From positions 107,506 to 171,505 of the forward strand of contig NZ_LODW01000044.1 of NCBI RefSeq assembly GCF_002914525.1: a stretch of 64,000 nt of DNA, given 5' to 3'. A model generated the notes under the pieces. The model ran no database searches. It was not told the origin of the DNA and saw nothing but the letters and a program-made list of their open reading frames with translations. Positions within the stretch are counted from its first letter, which is position 1, and each line of letters starts with the position of its first letter. A program made the translations under genes and the position numbers. The stretch comes from Rhizobium hidalgonense (GTDB lineage: Bacteria; Pseudomonadota; Alphaproteobacteria; Rhizobiales; Rhizobiaceae). This document shows positions 10,437 to 20,940 of the stretch, one piece after another.

Positions 10437-10745
10437 ATGGTCATCGGACTTTCCCACTACCTGACGGTCAGCGCCATCCTCTTCACGCTCGGTGTCTTCG
10501 GCATCTTCCTGAACCGGAAGAACGTCATCGTCATCCTGATGTCGATCGAACTGATCCTGCTTGCCGTCAACATCAATATGGTCGCCTTCTCCTCCTTCCT
10601 GAACGACATCGTCGGCCAGGTCTTCGCGCTGTTCATCCTGACGGTCGCGGCTGCCGAAGCGGCGATCGGTCTTGCAATTCTCGTTGTCTTCTACCGCAAC
10701 CGCGGCTCGATCGCGGTCGAAGACGTCAATATGATGAAGGGCTGA
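10437..10745 (+). CDS. nuoK: NADH-quinone oxidoreductase subunit K (NuoK)
   Basis: NuoK (ND4L type) is a three-helix membrane subunit in the proton pathway. The product is 102 residues. Conserved glutamates of the half-channel lie in the second and third helices ([16 protein letters not shown] and [15 protein letters not shown]). It sits 23 nt after nuoJ and 7 nt before nuoL. Confidence 0.97.
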   Translation: MVIGLSHYLTVSAILFTLGVFGIFLNRKNVIVILMSIELILLAVNINMVAFSSFLNDIVGQVFALFILTVAAAEAAIGLAILVVFYRNRGSIAVEDVNMMKG

Positions 10746-10752
10746 GTGGCTC

Positions 10753-12753
10753 ATGTTCCTCTATAAGGCTATCGTCTTTCTTCCCTTGATCGGTGCGATC
10801 GTCGCCGGCCTGTTCGGCCGCGCCATCGGCGCCAAGGCTTCGGAATATGTCACCAGCGGCCTGATGATCATCGCCGCCATCCTGTCCTGGATCGTCTTTT
10901 TCAACGTCGGCATGGGACATCTCGAAGGCGGCCCGATCAAGGTCGAGGTGCTGCGCTGGATCCAGTCGGGCGGCATCGACGTCTCCTGGTCGCTGCGTGT
11001 GGATACGCTGACCTCCGTCATGCTGATCGTCGTCAACACGGTCTCGACGCTGGTGCACATCTATTCGATCGGTTACATGCACACCGATCCGCATCGTCCG
11101 CGCTTCTTCGCCTATCTCTCGCTCTTCACCTTCGCCATGCTGATGCTGGTGACGGCCGATAACCTGGCCCAGATGTTCTTCGGCTGGGAAGGCGTCGGTC
11201 TCGCCTCCTATCTCTTGATCGGCTTCTGGTTCAAGAAGCCGTCGGCAACCGCTGCGGCGATGAAGGCCTTCATCGTCAACCGCGTCGGCGACTTCGGCTT
11301 CGTGCTCGGCATTGCCGGCGTCTTCGTGCTGTTCGGCTCGATCAATCTCGACACGATCTTTGCCAATGCCTCGAACTTCGCCCCGCATGAAGGCGGCGGC
11401 GAGGCAAGCGAAGTGATCCTCAATCTCTTCGGCATGCAACTCGACAAGGCGCATGCGCTGACCGGCATCTGCCTGCTGCTGTTCATGGGCGCCATGGGCA
11501 AGTCGGCGCAGTTCCTGCTGCACACCTGGCTGCCGGACGCGATGGAAGGCCCGACCCCGGTCTCGGCCCTCATCCATGCCGCCACCATGGTCACCGCCGG
11601 CGTCTTCCTCGTCGCCCGCATGTCGCCTCTCTTCGAACTGTCGCCGGATGCACTCGTCGTCGTCACCGTGATCGGCGCGATCACCGCCTTCTTCGCGGCG
11701 ACCGTCGGCCTGGTGCAGAACGACATCAAGCGCGTCATCGCCTATTCCACCTGTTCGCAGCTCGGCTACATGTTCGTGGCACTCGGGGTAGGGGCCTATG
11801 GCGCGGCGATCTTCCATCTCTTCACGCACGCCTTCTTCAAGGCGCTGCTCTTCCTCTGCGCCGGCTCGGTCATCCATTCCGTCGATGGCGAGCAGGACAT
11901 GCGCTACATGGGTGGGCTTTGGCCGCATATTAAAGTGACCGGCATCCTGATGATCATCGGCACGCTGGCAATTACCGGCGTCGGCATTCCCTTCACGCCG
12001 ATCGGCTTTGCCGGCTTCTTCTCCAAGGATGTGATCATCGAGGCGACCTATGCTTCGCATTCGCCGGTCGCGGGCTTTGCCTTCTCGTTGCTGGTCATCG
12101 CGGCTCTGTTCACCAGCTTCTATTCCTGGCGCCTGATCTTCATGACCTTCTTCGGCAAGCCGCGCGCGTCGCACGAGGTCATGCATCACGTCCACGAATC
12201 GCCGCAGGTGATGTTGGTGCCGCTCTATCTTCTCGCGATCGGTGCCGTGTTTGCCGGCGTGATCTTCGAAGGCCGGTTCTACGGCGAGGAATATGCCGAG
12301 TTCTGGAAAGGTGCGCTGTTTACCGGCGCCGAGAACGAGTTGGTGGAACAGTTCCATCATGTGCCGGCGCTGGTTGGCCTCAGCCCCTTCATCGCCATGC
12401 TGCTCGGCTTCGTCCTCGCCTGGTACATGTATATCCGTTCGCCGCAGACGCCGCGCGTCCTCGCCAAGCAGCACCGCGTGCTCTACCATTTCCTGCTGAA
12501 CAAGTGGTATTTCGACGAACTTTACGACTTCCTGTTCGTCCGCACGGCCAAGGCGCTCGGCCGTTTTCTGTGGAAGAAGGGTGACGTCGGTGTCATCGAC
12601 ACCTACGGCCCGAACGGCGTCGCCGCTCGCGTCGTCGCCGTTACCGACCGCGTCGTCCGCCTGCAGACCGGTTACCTCTATCACTATGCCTTCGCCATGC
12701 TGATCGGCATTGCGGCGCTTGTTACCTGGATGATGCTCGGGAGTTCCTTCTGA
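10753..12753 (+). CDS. nuoL: NADH-quinone oxidoreductase subunit L (NuoL)
   Basis: NuoL is the distal antiporter-like subunit of complex I, with the long lateral helix at its C-terminus. At 666 residues it is of normal length. Conserved features include [19 protein letters not shown] with the key glutamate, the lysine segment [20 protein letters not shown] and the histidine-containing [15 protein letters not shown]. The stop overlaps the nuoM ATG by one base (TGATG). Confidence 0.98.
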   Translation: MFLYKAIVFLPLIGAIVAGLFGRAIGAKASEYVTSGLMIIAAILSWIVFFNVGMGHLEGGPIKVEVLRWIQSGGIDVSWSLRVDTLTSVMLIVVNTVSTLVHIYSIGYMHTDPHRPRFFAYLSLFTFAMLMLVTADNLAQMFFGWEGVGLASYLLIGFWFKKPSATAAAMKAFIVNRVGDFGFVLGIAGVFVLFGSINLDTIFANASNFAPHEGGGEASEVILNLFGMQLDKAHALTGICLLLFMGAMGKSAQFLLHTWLPDAMEGPTPVSALIHAATMVTAGVFLVARMSPLFELSPDALVVVTVIGAITAFFAATVGLVQNDIKRVIAYSTCSQLGYMFVALGVGAYGAAIFHLFTHAFFKALLFLCAGSVIHSVDGEQDMRYMGGLWPHIKVTGILMIIGTLAITGVGIPFTPIGFAGFFSKDVIIEATYASHSPVAGFAFSLLVIAALFTSFYSWRLIFMTFFGKPRASHEVMHHVHESPQVMLVPLYLLAIGAVFAGVIFEGRFYGEEYAEFWKGALFTGAENELVEQFHHVPALVGLSPFIAMLLGFVLAWYMYIRSPQTPRVLAKQHRVLYHFLLNKWYFDELYDFLFVRTAKALGRFLWKKGDVGVIDTYGPNGVAARVVAVTDRVVRLQTGYLYHYAFAMLIGIAALVTWMMLGSSF

Positions 12754-14264
12754 TGACCGATTGGCCTATTCTTTCAACGGTCACCTTCCTGCCGCTCGTC
12801 GGCGTGGTGCTCCTGCTCTTGATGAACGGCGAGAGCGCTAGCGGCCGCAAGAACGTGCTGTGGATCTCGCTGATCACCACCGTGTTCACCTTCGTCGTCT
12901 CGCTCTTGATCTGGACCGGTTTCGACAATGCCAATCCGGGCTTCCAGATGGTCGAGAAGCATGACTGGCTCGGCACTGGTATCGGCTACCACCTTGGCGT
13001 CGACGGCATCTCCATGCTGTTCGTCATCCTGACGACCTTCCTCATGCCCTTCTGCGTGTTGGCGAGCTGGCTCTCGATCGAGAAGCGCCTGAAGGAATAC
13101 ATGATCGCCTTCCTCATCCTGGAAACGATGATGATCGGCGTCTTCGTCGCGCTCGATATCGTGCTCTTCTACGTCTTCTTCGAGGCGGGCCTCATTCCGA
13201 TGTTCCTGATCATCGGCGTCTGGGGCGGCAAGGACCGCGTTTATGCGAGCTACAAGTTCTTCCTCTACACGCTGCTCGGCTCGGTGCTGATGCTGCTCGC
13301 CATCATGGCGATGTACTGGCAGGCCGGCACGACCGACATCACCGCATTGCTTGCCTACAAGTTCCCGCCGGCGCTGCAGACCTGGTTATGGCTTGCCTTC
13401 TTCGCCTCGTTTGCCGTGAAGATGCCGATGTGGCCGGTCCATACCTGGCTTCCGGATGCGCACGTTCAGGCGCCGACGGCAGGCTCGGTGATCCTGGCCG
13501 GCGTGCTCCTGAAGCTCGGCGGCTACGGCCTCATCCGCTTCTCGCTCGGCATGTTCCCTGTGGCGTCGGATTATTTCGCGCCGCTCGTCTTCGCGATGTC
13601 TGTCATCGCCATCATCTACACCTCGCTGGTGGCGATGATGCAGGACGACATCAAGAAGCTGATCGCCTATTCCTCGGTGGCGCACATGGGCTACGTGACC
13701 ATGGGCATCTTCGCCGCCAACATGCAGGGCGTCCAGGGTTCGATCTTCCAGATGCTGTCGCACGGCATTGTCTCCGGCGCGCTCTTCCTCTGCGTCGGCG
13801 TCGTCTACGATCGCACCCACACCCGCGAGATCAACGCCTATGGCGGCCTCGTCAACAACATGCCGAAATATGCAGTCGCAATGATGGTCTTCACCATGGC
13901 CAATGTCGGGCTTCCCGGCACCTCGGGCTTCATCGGCGAATTCCTGACGCTGATGGGCGTCTTCCGGGTCAATACCTGGGTCGCGCTCTTTGCCGCCACC
14001 GGCGTCATCCTCTCGGCCGCCTATGCGCTCTGGCTCTATCGCCGGGTGATCTTCGGCGCGCTTGAGAAGGAAAAGCTGAAGGCGCTGCTCGATCTGTCCA
14101 GACGCGAACAACTGATCCTCTATCCGCTGGTCGCACTGACCATCTTCTTCGGCGTTTACCCGGCCCCGGTCTTCGATGCGACGGCCGCCTCGGTGGATCT
14201 GCTGGTCAACAACTACACGGCCGCCGTGCACGCAGCGCAGAATGTTGCGCTGTCTATGAATTGA
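12753..14264 (+). CDS. nuoM: NADH-quinone oxidoreductase subunit M (NuoM)
   Basis: NuoM is the second antiporter-like proton-pumping subunit (ND4 type). The 503-residue product has about 14 membrane helices. [20 protein letters not shown] carries the conserved glutamate of the pump, and [19 protein letters not shown] the conserved lysine and histidine region. Translation is probably coupled to nuoL through the overlapping stop and start. Confidence 0.98.
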   Translation: MTDWPILSTVTFLPLVGVVLLLLMNGESASGRKNVLWISLITTVFTFVVSLLIWTGFDNANPGFQMVEKHDWLGTGIGYHLGVDGISMLFVILTTFLMPFCVLASWLSIEKRLKEYMIAFLILETMMIGVFVALDIVLFYVFFEAGLIPMFLIIGVWGGKDRVYASYKFFLYTLLGSVLMLLAIMAMYWQAGTTDITALLAYKFPPALQTWLWLAFFASFAVKMPMWPVHTWLPDAHVQAPTAGSVILAGVLLKLGGYGLIRFSLGMFPVASDYFAPLVFAMSVIAIIYTSLVAMMQDDIKKLIAYSSVAHMGYVTMGIFAANMQGVQGSIFQMLSHGIVSGALFLCVGVVYDRTHTREINAYGGLVNNMPKYAVAMMVFTMANVGLPGTSGFIGEFLTLMGVFRVNTWVALFAATGVILSAAYALWLYRRVIFGALEKEKLKALLDLSRREQLILYPLVALTIFFGVYPAPVFDATAASVDLLVNNYTAAVHAAQNVALSMN

Positions 14265-14282
14265 TGACGGGACTTATCGGAC

Positions 14283-15728
14283 ATGACCGCTGAAACAATT
14301 CTCCTCAGTCTGCATCTTTCCGCGCCGGAGCTCATCCTTGCGGTCGGCGCCCTGGTCCTGTTGATGGTCGGCGTCTTCTCGGGCGAGCGGTCGGGCCTTG
14401 TCGTCACCGGCCTCGCCATCGTCCTGCTGTTGGCCGCCGGCCTGTGGCTGCTCTTCGTGCCGGCAGAAGGCCTCGCCTATGGCGGCGTCTACATGGCCGA
14501 CGGTTTCTCGCGCTTCATGAAGCTGGTGGCGCTCATCGGTTCGCTGGTCGCCCTGGTCATGACGATGGGGCATGCGCGCGAAAATCAGCTCGACAAGTTC
14601 GAGTTCCCGGTTCTGCTGGTGCTGGCGACGCTCGGGATCCTGCTGATGATCTCGGCCAACGACCTGATCTCGCTCTATCTGGCGCTGGAACTGCAGTCGC
14701 TGGCGCTCTATGTCGTCGCCGCGATCAACCGCGACAGCCTGAAGTCGACGGAAGCTGGCCTGAAATATTTCGTCCTCGGCGCGCTGTCCTCCGGCATGCT
14801 GCTCTACGGCATGTCGCTGGTCTATGGTTTCACCGGCCACACGCATTTCTCCGAGATCGCCCAGGCGCTTTCGGTCGAGGGCGCGCGTTCGCTCGGCCTG
14901 ATCTTCGGCCTGGTCTTCATTCTCGCCGGCATTGCCTTCAAGATCTCGGCCGTTCCCTTCCACATGTGGACGCCGGACGTTTATGAAGGCGCGCCGACGC
15001 CGGTCACCGCCTTCCTGGCCGCTGCCCCCAAGGTTGCCGCCATGGCGATGATGACGCGCATCGTCATCACCGCCTTCCAGCCGGTTCTGGCCGACTGGCA
15101 GCAGGTCGTCGTCTTCATCTCGATCGCCTCGATGCTGCTCGGCTCGTTTGCCGCGATCGGCCAGAAGAACATTAAGCGGCTGATGGCTTATTCGTCGATC
15201 GGTCACATGGGCTATGCGCTGGTCGGCCTTGCCGCCGGCAACCAGACCGGTGTTTCCGGCGTCATGCTGTATATGGTCATCTATATGGTCATGACCCTCG
15301 GCACCTTCGCAATCATCATGTCGATGCGGCGCAAGGACGGCACCGTCGTCGAAAACGTCGACGATCTGGCCGGCCTTTCCACGACCAACCCGTTCATGGC
15401 CGTGGTGCTGACGGCGCTGATGTTCTCGCTCGCCGGCATTCCGCCGCTCGCCGGCTTCTTCGCCAAGTACTTCGTCTTCGTCGCCGCCATCGAAGCCAAG
15501 CTCTATGCGCTTGCCATTATCGGCGTTCTCGCCTCGGTCGTCGGCGCCTATTATTATCTGCGCGTCATCAAGCTGATGTGGTTCGATGAGGCGACCGGCG
15601 AATTCGCCCGGGTTTCCGGCGCGCTGCGTCTGGTCTTCGGTCTCTCCGGTCTCTTCGTCACTGCCTATGTGCTCATCGGCGGCCCGATCGGCGGTGCGGC
15701 AGAGCTTGCCGCCGCGACGCTCTTCTGA
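14283..15728 (+). CDS. nuoN: NADH-quinone oxidoreductase subunit N (NuoN)
   Basis: NuoN is the third antiporter-like subunit (ND2 type) and the last structural complex I gene here. It has 481 residues. [18 protein letters not shown] and the [20 protein letters not shown] block are the family signatures. Its stop codon shares one base with the birA start (TGATG), so the nuo transcript very likely continues into birA and rnj. Confidence 0.98.
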   Translation: MTAETILLSLHLSAPELILAVGALVLLMVGVFSGERSGLVVTGLAIVLLLAAGLWLLFVPAEGLAYGGVYMADGFSRFMKLVALIGSLVALVMTMGHARENQLDKFEFPVLLVLATLGILLMISANDLISLYLALELQSLALYVVAAINRDSLKSTEAGLKYFVLGALSSGMLLYGMSLVYGFTGHTHFSEIAQALSVEGARSLGLIFGLVFILAGIAFKISAVPFHMWTPDVYEGAPTPVTAFLAAAPKVAAMAMMTRIVITAFQPVLADWQQVVVFISIASMLLGSFAAIGQKNIKRLMAYSSIGHMGYALVGLAAGNQTGVSGVMLYMVIYMVMTLGTFAIIMSMRRKDGTVVENVDDLAGLSTTNPFMAVVLTALMFSLAGIPPLAGFFAKYFVFVAAIEAKLYALAIIGVLASVVGAYYYLRVIKLMWFDEATGEFARVSGALRLVFGLSGLFVTAYVLIGGPIGGAAELAAATLF

Positions 15729-16489
15729 TGGGTTCCGACGGACGCCGGATATCGCTCGGCGATTTCAGGCACGAGGCTCTGTCGGAAACATCGTCCACCA
15801 ACAGCGAATGCCTTGCCCGGGCTCGGGCGGGCGATGGCGGCAATCTCTGGGTGACCGCCGAGCGGCAGTCCGGCGGCCGCGGCCGTCGCGGCAGGCTCTG
15901 GGTTTCCGAACGCGGCAATCTCTACGCCTCGCTTCTATTGGTCGATCCGTCGCCGATGGAGCGCCTCAGTTCTCTGCCGCTTGCCGTCGCCGTTGCCGTG
16001 CACCAGGCGATCCGCCGGGTGCTGCCGCTGGGCGCCGAGCCGCTCGAGGTCAAATGGCCGAACGATATCCTCATCGGCCGAAAGAAGACCTGCGGCATCC
16101 TCGTCGAAGGCGAGGGGCTGCCGGACGGCCGCTACGCGCTGATCATCGGTATCGGCATCAATGTCTCGGTCATGCCGGATAATCCGCTCTACCCTGCCAC
16201 CTGCCTGCGTCAGCAGGGAAGTGCGGCCTCGCCGGAGGAACTCTTCGCCCATCTCTTCGCCGCCATGGCGGATGTGCTCGAAATCTGGGATCAGGGCCGC
16301 GGCATCGGTGAGATCACGGCGCTCTGGCGCGCGGTCGCCTGCGGCATCGGCGAAAAGATCACGGTGAATTTGCCGGACCGATCGATTTCCGGACAATTCG
16401 CCGGAATAGATGATAATGGCTTGTTGATGCTCGATACCGGCACTGGCAGGATAATGCCCATTGCTGCCGGTGATGTGTTTTTTGAATAG
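15728..16489 (+). CDS. birA: biotin--[acetyl-CoA-carboxylase] ligase
   Basis: This enzyme activates biotin with ATP and attaches it to the carrier lysine of biotin-dependent carboxylases. The 253-residue protein has only the catalytic and C-terminal domains. The biotinyl-AMP loop is present as GGRGRRGRLWVSERGNLYAS, and the lysine motif as KWPNDILIGRKKTCGIL. There is no N-terminal helix-turn-helix, so it is a monofunctional ligase and not a BirA-type repressor. It is translationally coupled to nuoN, and rnj follows after 17 nt. Confidence 0.95.
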   Translation: MGSDGRRISLGDFRHEALSETSSTNSECLARARAGDGGNLWVTAERQSGGRGRRGRLWVSERGNLYASLLLVDPSPMERLSSLPLAVAVAVHQAIRRVLPLGAEPLEVKWPNDILIGRKKTCGILVEGEGLPDGRYALIIGIGINVSVMPDNPLYPATCLRQQGSAASPEELFAHLFAAMADVLEIWDQGRGIGEITALWRAVACGIGEKITVNLPDRSISGQFAGIDDNGLLMLDTGTGRIMPIAAGDVFFE

Positions 16490-16506
16490 CGGAAAAAACG
16501 AAAATT

Positions 16507-18177
16507 ATGGCGAAACAGGACGAGTTGGTATTCCTGCCTCTGGGCGGCGTTGGCGAGATCGGCATGAATCTCGCTCTCTATGGCTACGGCCCGTCAGAGC
16601 ATCGCCAATGGATCATGGTCGATTGCGGCGTCACCTTTCCCGGCCCCGACCTGCCGGGCGTCGATCTCGTGCTGCCCGATATCCGCTTCCTCGCCAGTGA
16701 ACGCAAGAACCTCAAGGCGATCATCATCACCCATGCGCATGAAGACCATTATGGCGCGCTCGCGGATCTCTGGCCGGGTCTCAACGTGCCGGTCTATGCC
16801 TCGGGCTTTACATCAGGTCTGCTCGAAGCCAAGCGCAATTTCGAGAAGGCCAGAATCGGTGAGGTGCCGGTGACGCCGTTCAAGGCAGGCGACACGATCA
16901 ATGTCGGCCCATTCAGCATCGAAGGTGTGGCCGTCAACCATTCGATCCCCGAGCCGATGTCGCTGATGATCCGCACGCCGCTCGGCAATGTCATCCACAC
17001 CGGCGACTGGAAGATCGACCACGAGCCTTCGCTCGGACCCCTGACCGATGAGACGCGTTTCCGTCAACTCGGCGACGAGGGCGTTCTGGCGCTGATGTGC
17101 GATTCCACCAACGCGCTGCGCGACGGTGTCTCGCCCTCCGAAAAGGATGTATCGGAAAGCCTGCGCAAGATCATCGAGGATGCCGAGGGCCGGGTGGCGA
17201 TCACCACCTTTTCGTCGAATGTCGGGCGCATCCGCACCGTTGCCGAAGCTGCCGAGGCGGCCGGCCGCGAAGTGCTGCTGCTCGGCAGCTCGCTGAAGCG
17301 GGTCGTCGACGTTGCCCAGGATATCGGCCTGATGGAGGGCGTAAAACCCTTCATCTCCGAGGAGGAATACGGCTACATCCCGCGCGACAAGGTCGTCGTC
17401 ATCCTGACCGGCAGCCAGGGCGAGGCGCGGGCAGCCCTTGCCAAGCTCTCCCGCGACGAGATGCGCAATGTTGCCTTTGCCGCAGGCGATATCGTCGTCT
17501 TTTCCTCCCGCGCCATTCCCGGCAACGAAAAGGCGATCCAGGATATCAAGAACGGCCTCGTCGAGCAGGGCGTGCACATCATCACTGATACCGAGGCGCT
17601 GGTTCACGTTTCCGGCCATCCCCGCCGCAACGAATTGCAGCGGATGTACGAGTGGACGCGGCCGAAGATCGTCGTGCCGGTGCATGGCGAGGCGACGCAT
17701 CTGACGGCGCATAAGGAACTCGCCGAGCAATCGGGCATCGCAATCGTGCCGCGCGTGCGCAACGGCGACATCCTGCGGCTCGCGCCCGGTGCCGCCGAGG
17801 TGATCGGCGAGGCGCCGCACGGCCGCATCTACAAGGACGGTTCGCTGATCGGCGATTTCGACGAGATGGGCATCGGCGAGCGCAAGAAGCTCTCCTATGT
17901 CGGCCATGTCGCGGTCAGCGTCGTGCTCGATGCCCGCTACGACATCGTTGGAGATCCCGATCTCGTCTCGATCGGCCTGCCCGTTTATGACGACGAGGGC
18001 GAGGAGATGGAAGATACGCTCTTCGATGCGGCGATCAGCGCCATCGAAAGCATTCCCCGCGCCCGTCGCAAGGATATCGACATGGTACAGGAGGCCGTGC
18101 GCCGCGCCATCCGCGCCGCCGCGAACCATGCCTGGGGCAAGAAGCCGGTCGTAACCGCCTTCGTCACCAAGGTCTGA
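16507..18177 (+). CDS. rnj: ribonuclease J
   Basis: RNase J is a metallo-beta-lactamase/beta-CASP ribonuclease with 5'-to-3' exonuclease and endonuclease activity in rRNA maturation and mRNA decay. The 556-residue product shows the zinc motif THAHEDHYGAL near residue 77, NHSIPEPMSLMI, HTGDWKID and the beta-CASP histidine region HVSGHPRRNELQRMYEWTRP. Alphaproteobacteria commonly have both RNase J and RNase E, and RNase E is also in this window (48263-51160). It follows birA closely and precedes mce by 2 nt. Confidence 0.96.
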   Translation: MAKQDELVFLPLGGVGEIGMNLALYGYGPSEHRQWIMVDCGVTFPGPDLPGVDLVLPDIRFLASERKNLKAIIITHAHEDHYGALADLWPGLNVPVYASGFTSGLLEAKRNFEKARIGEVPVTPFKAGDTINVGPFSIEGVAVNHSIPEPMSLMIRTPLGNVIHTGDWKIDHEPSLGPLTDETRFRQLGDEGVLALMCDSTNALRDGVSPSEKDVSESLRKIIEDAEGRVAITTFSSNVGRIRTVAEAAEAAGREVLLLGSSLKRVVDVAQDIGLMEGVKPFISEEEYGYIPRDKVVVILTGSQGEARAALAKLSRDEMRNVAFAAGDIVVFSSRAIPGNEKAIQDIKNGLVEQGVHIITDTEALVHVSGHPRRNELQRMYEWTRPKIVVPVHGEATHLTAHKELAEQSGIAIVPRVRNGDILRLAPGAAEVIGEAPHGRIYKDGSLIGDFDEMGIGERKKLSYVGHVAVSVVLDARYDIVGDPDLVSIGLPVYDDEGEEMEDTLFDAAISAIESIPRARRKDIDMVQEAVRRAIRAAANHAWGKKPVVTAFVTKV

Positions 18178-18179
18178 TC

Positions 18180-18584
18180 ATGCTCGGCCGGGTGAACCAC
18201 ATCGCCATCGCCGTTCCCGATCTGGCGGCGGCGACGGCCGCCTATCGCGACACGTTGGGTGCTGCGGTATCAGAGCCGCAGGCTCTGCCGGAACACGGCG
18301 TCACCGTCGTCTTCGTCGAATTGCCGAACACCAAGGTCGAATTGCTGCAGCCGCTTGGGGAAACCTCGCCGATCGCAGCCTTCCTCGAAAAGAACCCCTC
18401 CGGCGGCATGCACCACATCTGTTATGAGGTGGACGATATTCTGCTTGCCCGTGACCGGTTGGTCGCGGCCGGGGCGAGGGTGCTCGGCGATAGCAAGCCG
18501 AAGACCGGCGCGCATGGCAAGCCGGTGCTGTTTCTGCACCCTAAGGATTTCTTCGGCACGCTGATCGAACTCGAACAGGCCTGA
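18180..18584 (+). CDS. mce: methylmalonyl-CoA epimerase
   Basis: This enzyme interconverts the (R) and (S) forms of methylmalonyl-CoA in propionyl-CoA catabolism. The 134-residue protein has the vicinal-oxygen-chelate fold, starting GRVNHIAIAVPDLAAATAAY with the metal-binding His. VELLQPLG and GGMHHICYEVDDI supply the other metal ligands, and a conserved Glu ends the fold in FFGTLIELEQ. It begins two bases after the rnj stop, so it is cotranscribed although functionally unrelated. Confidence 0.93.
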   Translation: MLGRVNHIAIAVPDLAAATAAYRDTLGAAVSEPQALPEHGVTVVFVELPNTKVELLQPLGETSPIAAFLEKNPSGGMHHICYEVDDILLARDRLVAAGARVLGDSKPKTGAHGKPVLFLHPKDFFGTLIELEQA

Positions 18585-18735
18585 CATCCGCTTTGGCTGC
18601 GGCAGAGTGACCCGAAGGCGGGGAAATTCCTCGTTCGCTTTGAATTGGCCGCCGTTCCGCCGTATAAGGGCGCCCAACTCAAAATGACAGAACGTCCTTC
18701 GCCGTCCTGTCGGCACGACACCACTGGGAACCACA

Positions 18736-19011
18736 ATGCTCCAGACCTTCCTTCAGGGATTTGCCGTCTACTTCATCGTCTGGTGGATGACGCTTTTTGC
18801 CGTGCTGCCGATCGGTCTGCGCACCCAGGCTGAGGACAACGACGTCGTGCTCGGCACTGTTCCGAGCGCGCCCAGCCGGTTTCGTGCCGTCTTTACCTTT
18901 TCGCTGACGACGCTGATATCGGCTCTGATTTACGGCCTCTGGTATGTCTGTGACACCTATTTCGGCTGGGGCTTCGATGCCCTTCCACAACTCGGGCCGA
19001 GCTTCTACTAA
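18736..19011 (+). CDS. DUF1467 family membrane protein
   Basis: This is a 91-residue protein of the DUF1467 family, common next to mce in alphaproteobacteria. It has two hydrophobic segments: residues about 8-28 (GFAVYFIVWWMTLFAVLPIG) and about 52-72 (FTFSLTTLISALIYGLWYV). The family pattern PIGLRTQAE followed by G(T/D)xPSAP is present. Function is unknown. It lies 151 nt after mce and may have its own transcript. Confidence 0.88.
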   Translation: MLQTFLQGFAVYFIVWWMTLFAVLPIGLRTQAEDNDVVLGTVPSAPSRFRAVFTFSLTTLISALIYGLWYVCDTYFGWGFDALPQLGPSFY

Positions 19012-19022
19012 AACCTAGCTTT

Positions 19023-19039
19023 TGCCCAAACTTTGGGCA
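19023..19039 (+). terminator. hairpin just after the DUF1467 gene
   Basis: TGCCCAAA-C-TTTGGGCA is a perfect inverted repeat beginning 12 bases after the stop codon. There is no run of T behind it, so it may be a stabilising 3' end and not an efficient terminator. Confidence 0.4.
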
Positions 19040-19178
19040 GATGTAAATTTAGCCGGACGGCATGCCGTCATACCGCCGTCATGCTTTTGCAGCAAAGAGC
19101 GCACGTAACGGAATGAGGCCCATCTCCTTACGGAAGCGGGCGGATTTTGGAGTGGGATGGGAAGCCGAAAAACCAAAA

Positions 19179-19204
19179 AAAAACAAGGCTAAAAGCCTTG
19201 TTTT
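19179..19204 (+). terminator. strong intrinsic terminator
   Basis: AAAACAAGGCT and AGCCTTGTTTT form a perfect 11-bp stem flanked by A-rich and T-rich tracts, so it could work in both directions. No annotated gene ends directly before it; it is 170 bp after the DUF1467 stop. Confidence 0.8.
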
Positions 19205-19398
19205 AAGTATCGCGTGATCCGTAACCGTTGCCGGGGCTGCGACGAGCGCGCCTAAGATCTGATCCTCCCAAGACTTGACCGCGAATTCGGCAAGAATTTA
19301 TCCTTCCTGCCTGTTTTGTGAGCTAAAGCTAGCTCAAACATTGGGCTTTGTCATCAGCTTTTTTTGCATTTTTGCTACACTCTAGCAAAATTTTTCTG

Positions 19399-19429
19399 TT
19401 GACAAGATTTTCGTTCAAGTCCTTATAAA
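19399..19429 (+). promoter_or_regulatory. sigma-70-type promoter for proS
   Basis: A consensus -35 TTGACA (19399-19404) is followed after about 18 bp by TTATAA (19423-19428). The proS ATG is about 170 bp downstream, giving a leader of some 160 nt, which includes an imperfect inverted repeat (ATTCCGC...GCGGAT) at about 19562-19580. Confidence 0.65.
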
Positions 19430-19602
19430 CACGCGCTTTTTCACGCCCTGTCATTTTGCGGCTGCGAACATGCGCGTGCGGGAGGTTGCCGACATCAGTT
19501 GCGGGTTTCCTTCCTGCCGCGAAGCGGCTATGAACGCTGCCGACATTAACCATTGTCTTTCGATTCCGCTTTCGGCGGATCTCAACTGCTTCGGAATCCG
19601 CC

Positions 19603-20925
19603 ATGCGTCTGTCCCGCTATTTCATGCCCATCCTCAAGGAAAACCCCAAAGAGGCGGAAATCGTCTCCCATCGGCTGATGCTGCGGGCCGGCATGATCCG
19701 CCAGCAGTCGCAGGGCATTTATTCCTGGCTGCCGCTCGGCAAGCGCGTGCTCGATAAGGTCAACGCCATTATCCGCGACGAGCAGAACCGGGCCGGCGCC
19801 ATCGAGCTGTCGATGCCGACCCTGCAGTCGGCCGAACTCTGGCAGGAGAGCGGCCGTTACGACGCCTACGGCAAGGAGATGCTGCGCATCAAGGACCGGC
19901 AGGACCGGCCGATGCTCTATGGTCCCACCAATGAGGAGATGGTGACGGATATTTTCCGCTCCTCCGTCAAGTCCTACAAGGACCTGCCGCTCAATCTCTA
20001 TCACATCCAGTTGAAGTTCCGCGACGAGATCCGCCCGCGCTTCGGCACCATGCGCTCGCGCGAATTCATGATGAAGGATGCCTATTCCTTCGATCTGACG
20101 CGTGAAGCGGCGGAGCATTCCTACAACAAGATGTTTGCCGCCTACCTCAGAACATTCGATCGGCTCGGCCTGCGCGCCATTCCGATGCGCGCCGATACCG
20201 GCCCGATCGGTGGCAATCTCAGCCATGAATTCATCATTCTTGCCGATACCGGCGAATCCGAGGTCTTTTGCCACAAGGATTTCGTCGGCTTCGATATTCC
20301 TGGCGAAAGCACCGATTTCGACAGCGTCGAAGGCCTGCAAGCGATCTTCGACAAATGGACCTCGCTCTATGCGGCGACTTCGGAAATGCACGACGAGGCG
20401 GCCTTCAACGCCGTTCCCGAAGGCGACCGCCTGTCGGCCCGCGGCATCGAGGTCGGCCATATCTTCTATTTCGGTACGAAATATTCCGAGCCGATGGGCG
20501 CGAAAGTGCAGGGACCGGACGGTAAAGAACACTTCGTTCACATGGGTTCCTACGGTATCGGCCCGACACGCCTTGTTCCCGCCATCATCGAAGCCTCGCA
20601 TGATGATAACGGAATCATCTGGCCGGCATCGGTTGCGCCGTTCGATGTCGTGGTGATCAACATGAAGGCGGGCGATCAGGCCTGCGACGATACTTGCGAG
20701 CTGATCTATGCCGCGCTGAGCAAGGCCGGCAAGGATGTGCTCTATGACGATACCGACGACCGGGCCGGCACGAAGTTCGCGACCGCCGACCTGATCGGCG
20801 TGCCTTTCCAGATTATTGCCGGCCCGCGCGCGGTCGCAAACGGCGAAGTTGAGGTGAAGGACCGCAAGACCGGCGACCGCGAAACGATGACCATCGAAGC
20901 GGCGATCAACAGGTTCCTGGCTTAA
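19603..20925 (+). CDS. proS: prolyl-tRNA synthetase (short alphaproteobacterial type)
   Basis: This enzyme charges tRNA-Pro with proline. The 440-residue protein has the class II core: motif 1 around [20 protein letters not shown], motif 2 around [20 protein letters not shown] and motif 3 in [11 protein letters not shown], followed by a compact anticodon-binding domain. It lacks the roughly 180-residue YbaK-like editing insertion between motifs 2 and 3 found in the E. coli enzyme. Clearing of mis-charged Ala-tRNA-Pro may therefore depend on a separate protein elsewhere. lolC follows after 15 nt. Confidence 0.97.
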   Translation: MRLSRYFMPILKENPKEAEIVSHRLMLRAGMIRQQSQGIYSWLPLGKRVLDKVNAIIRDEQNRAGAIELSMPTLQSAELWQESGRYDAYGKEMLRIKDRQDRPMLYGPTNEEMVTDIFRSSVKSYKDLPLNLYHIQLKFRDEIRPRFGTMRSREFMMKDAYSFDLTREAAEHSYNKMFAAYLRTFDRLGLRAIPMRADTGPIGGNLSHEFIILADTGESEVFCHKDFVGFDIPGESTDFDSVEGLQAIFDKWTSLYAATSEMHDEAAFNAVPEGDRLSARGIEVGHIFYFGTKYSEPMGAKVQGPDGKEHFVHMGSYGIGPTRLVPAIIEASHDDNGIIWPASVAPFDVVVINMKAGDQACDDTCELIYAALSKAGKDVLYDDTDDRAGTKFATADLIGVPFQIIAGPRAVANGEVEVKDRKTGDRETMTIEAAINRFLA

Positions 20926-20940
20926 GGAAACGGAGGCGAA

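Larger units (their letters stand above)
19012..19602 (+). other. 590-bp intergenic region before proS: hairpins, terminator and promoter
   Basis: No convincing protein gene is seen here; a 91-codon minus-strand frame at 19329-19604 has poor composition. In order it holds a perfect 8-bp hairpin (19023-19039), a perfect 14-bp palindrome GACGGCATGCCGTC (19056-19069), a strong intrinsic terminator (19179-19204), a perfect hairpin TGAGCTA-AAGC-TAGCTCA (19319-19336) and a good sigma-70 promoter (19399-19429). The 140 bp between the first hairpins and the terminator could be a long 3' UTR or a small RNA. Confidence 0.6.

Noticed and set aside
19329..19604. 91-codon minus-strand frame before proS
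   Set aside because: Basic, low-complexity translation with no family; it covers the proS promoter and start, so it is most likely a shadow frame.
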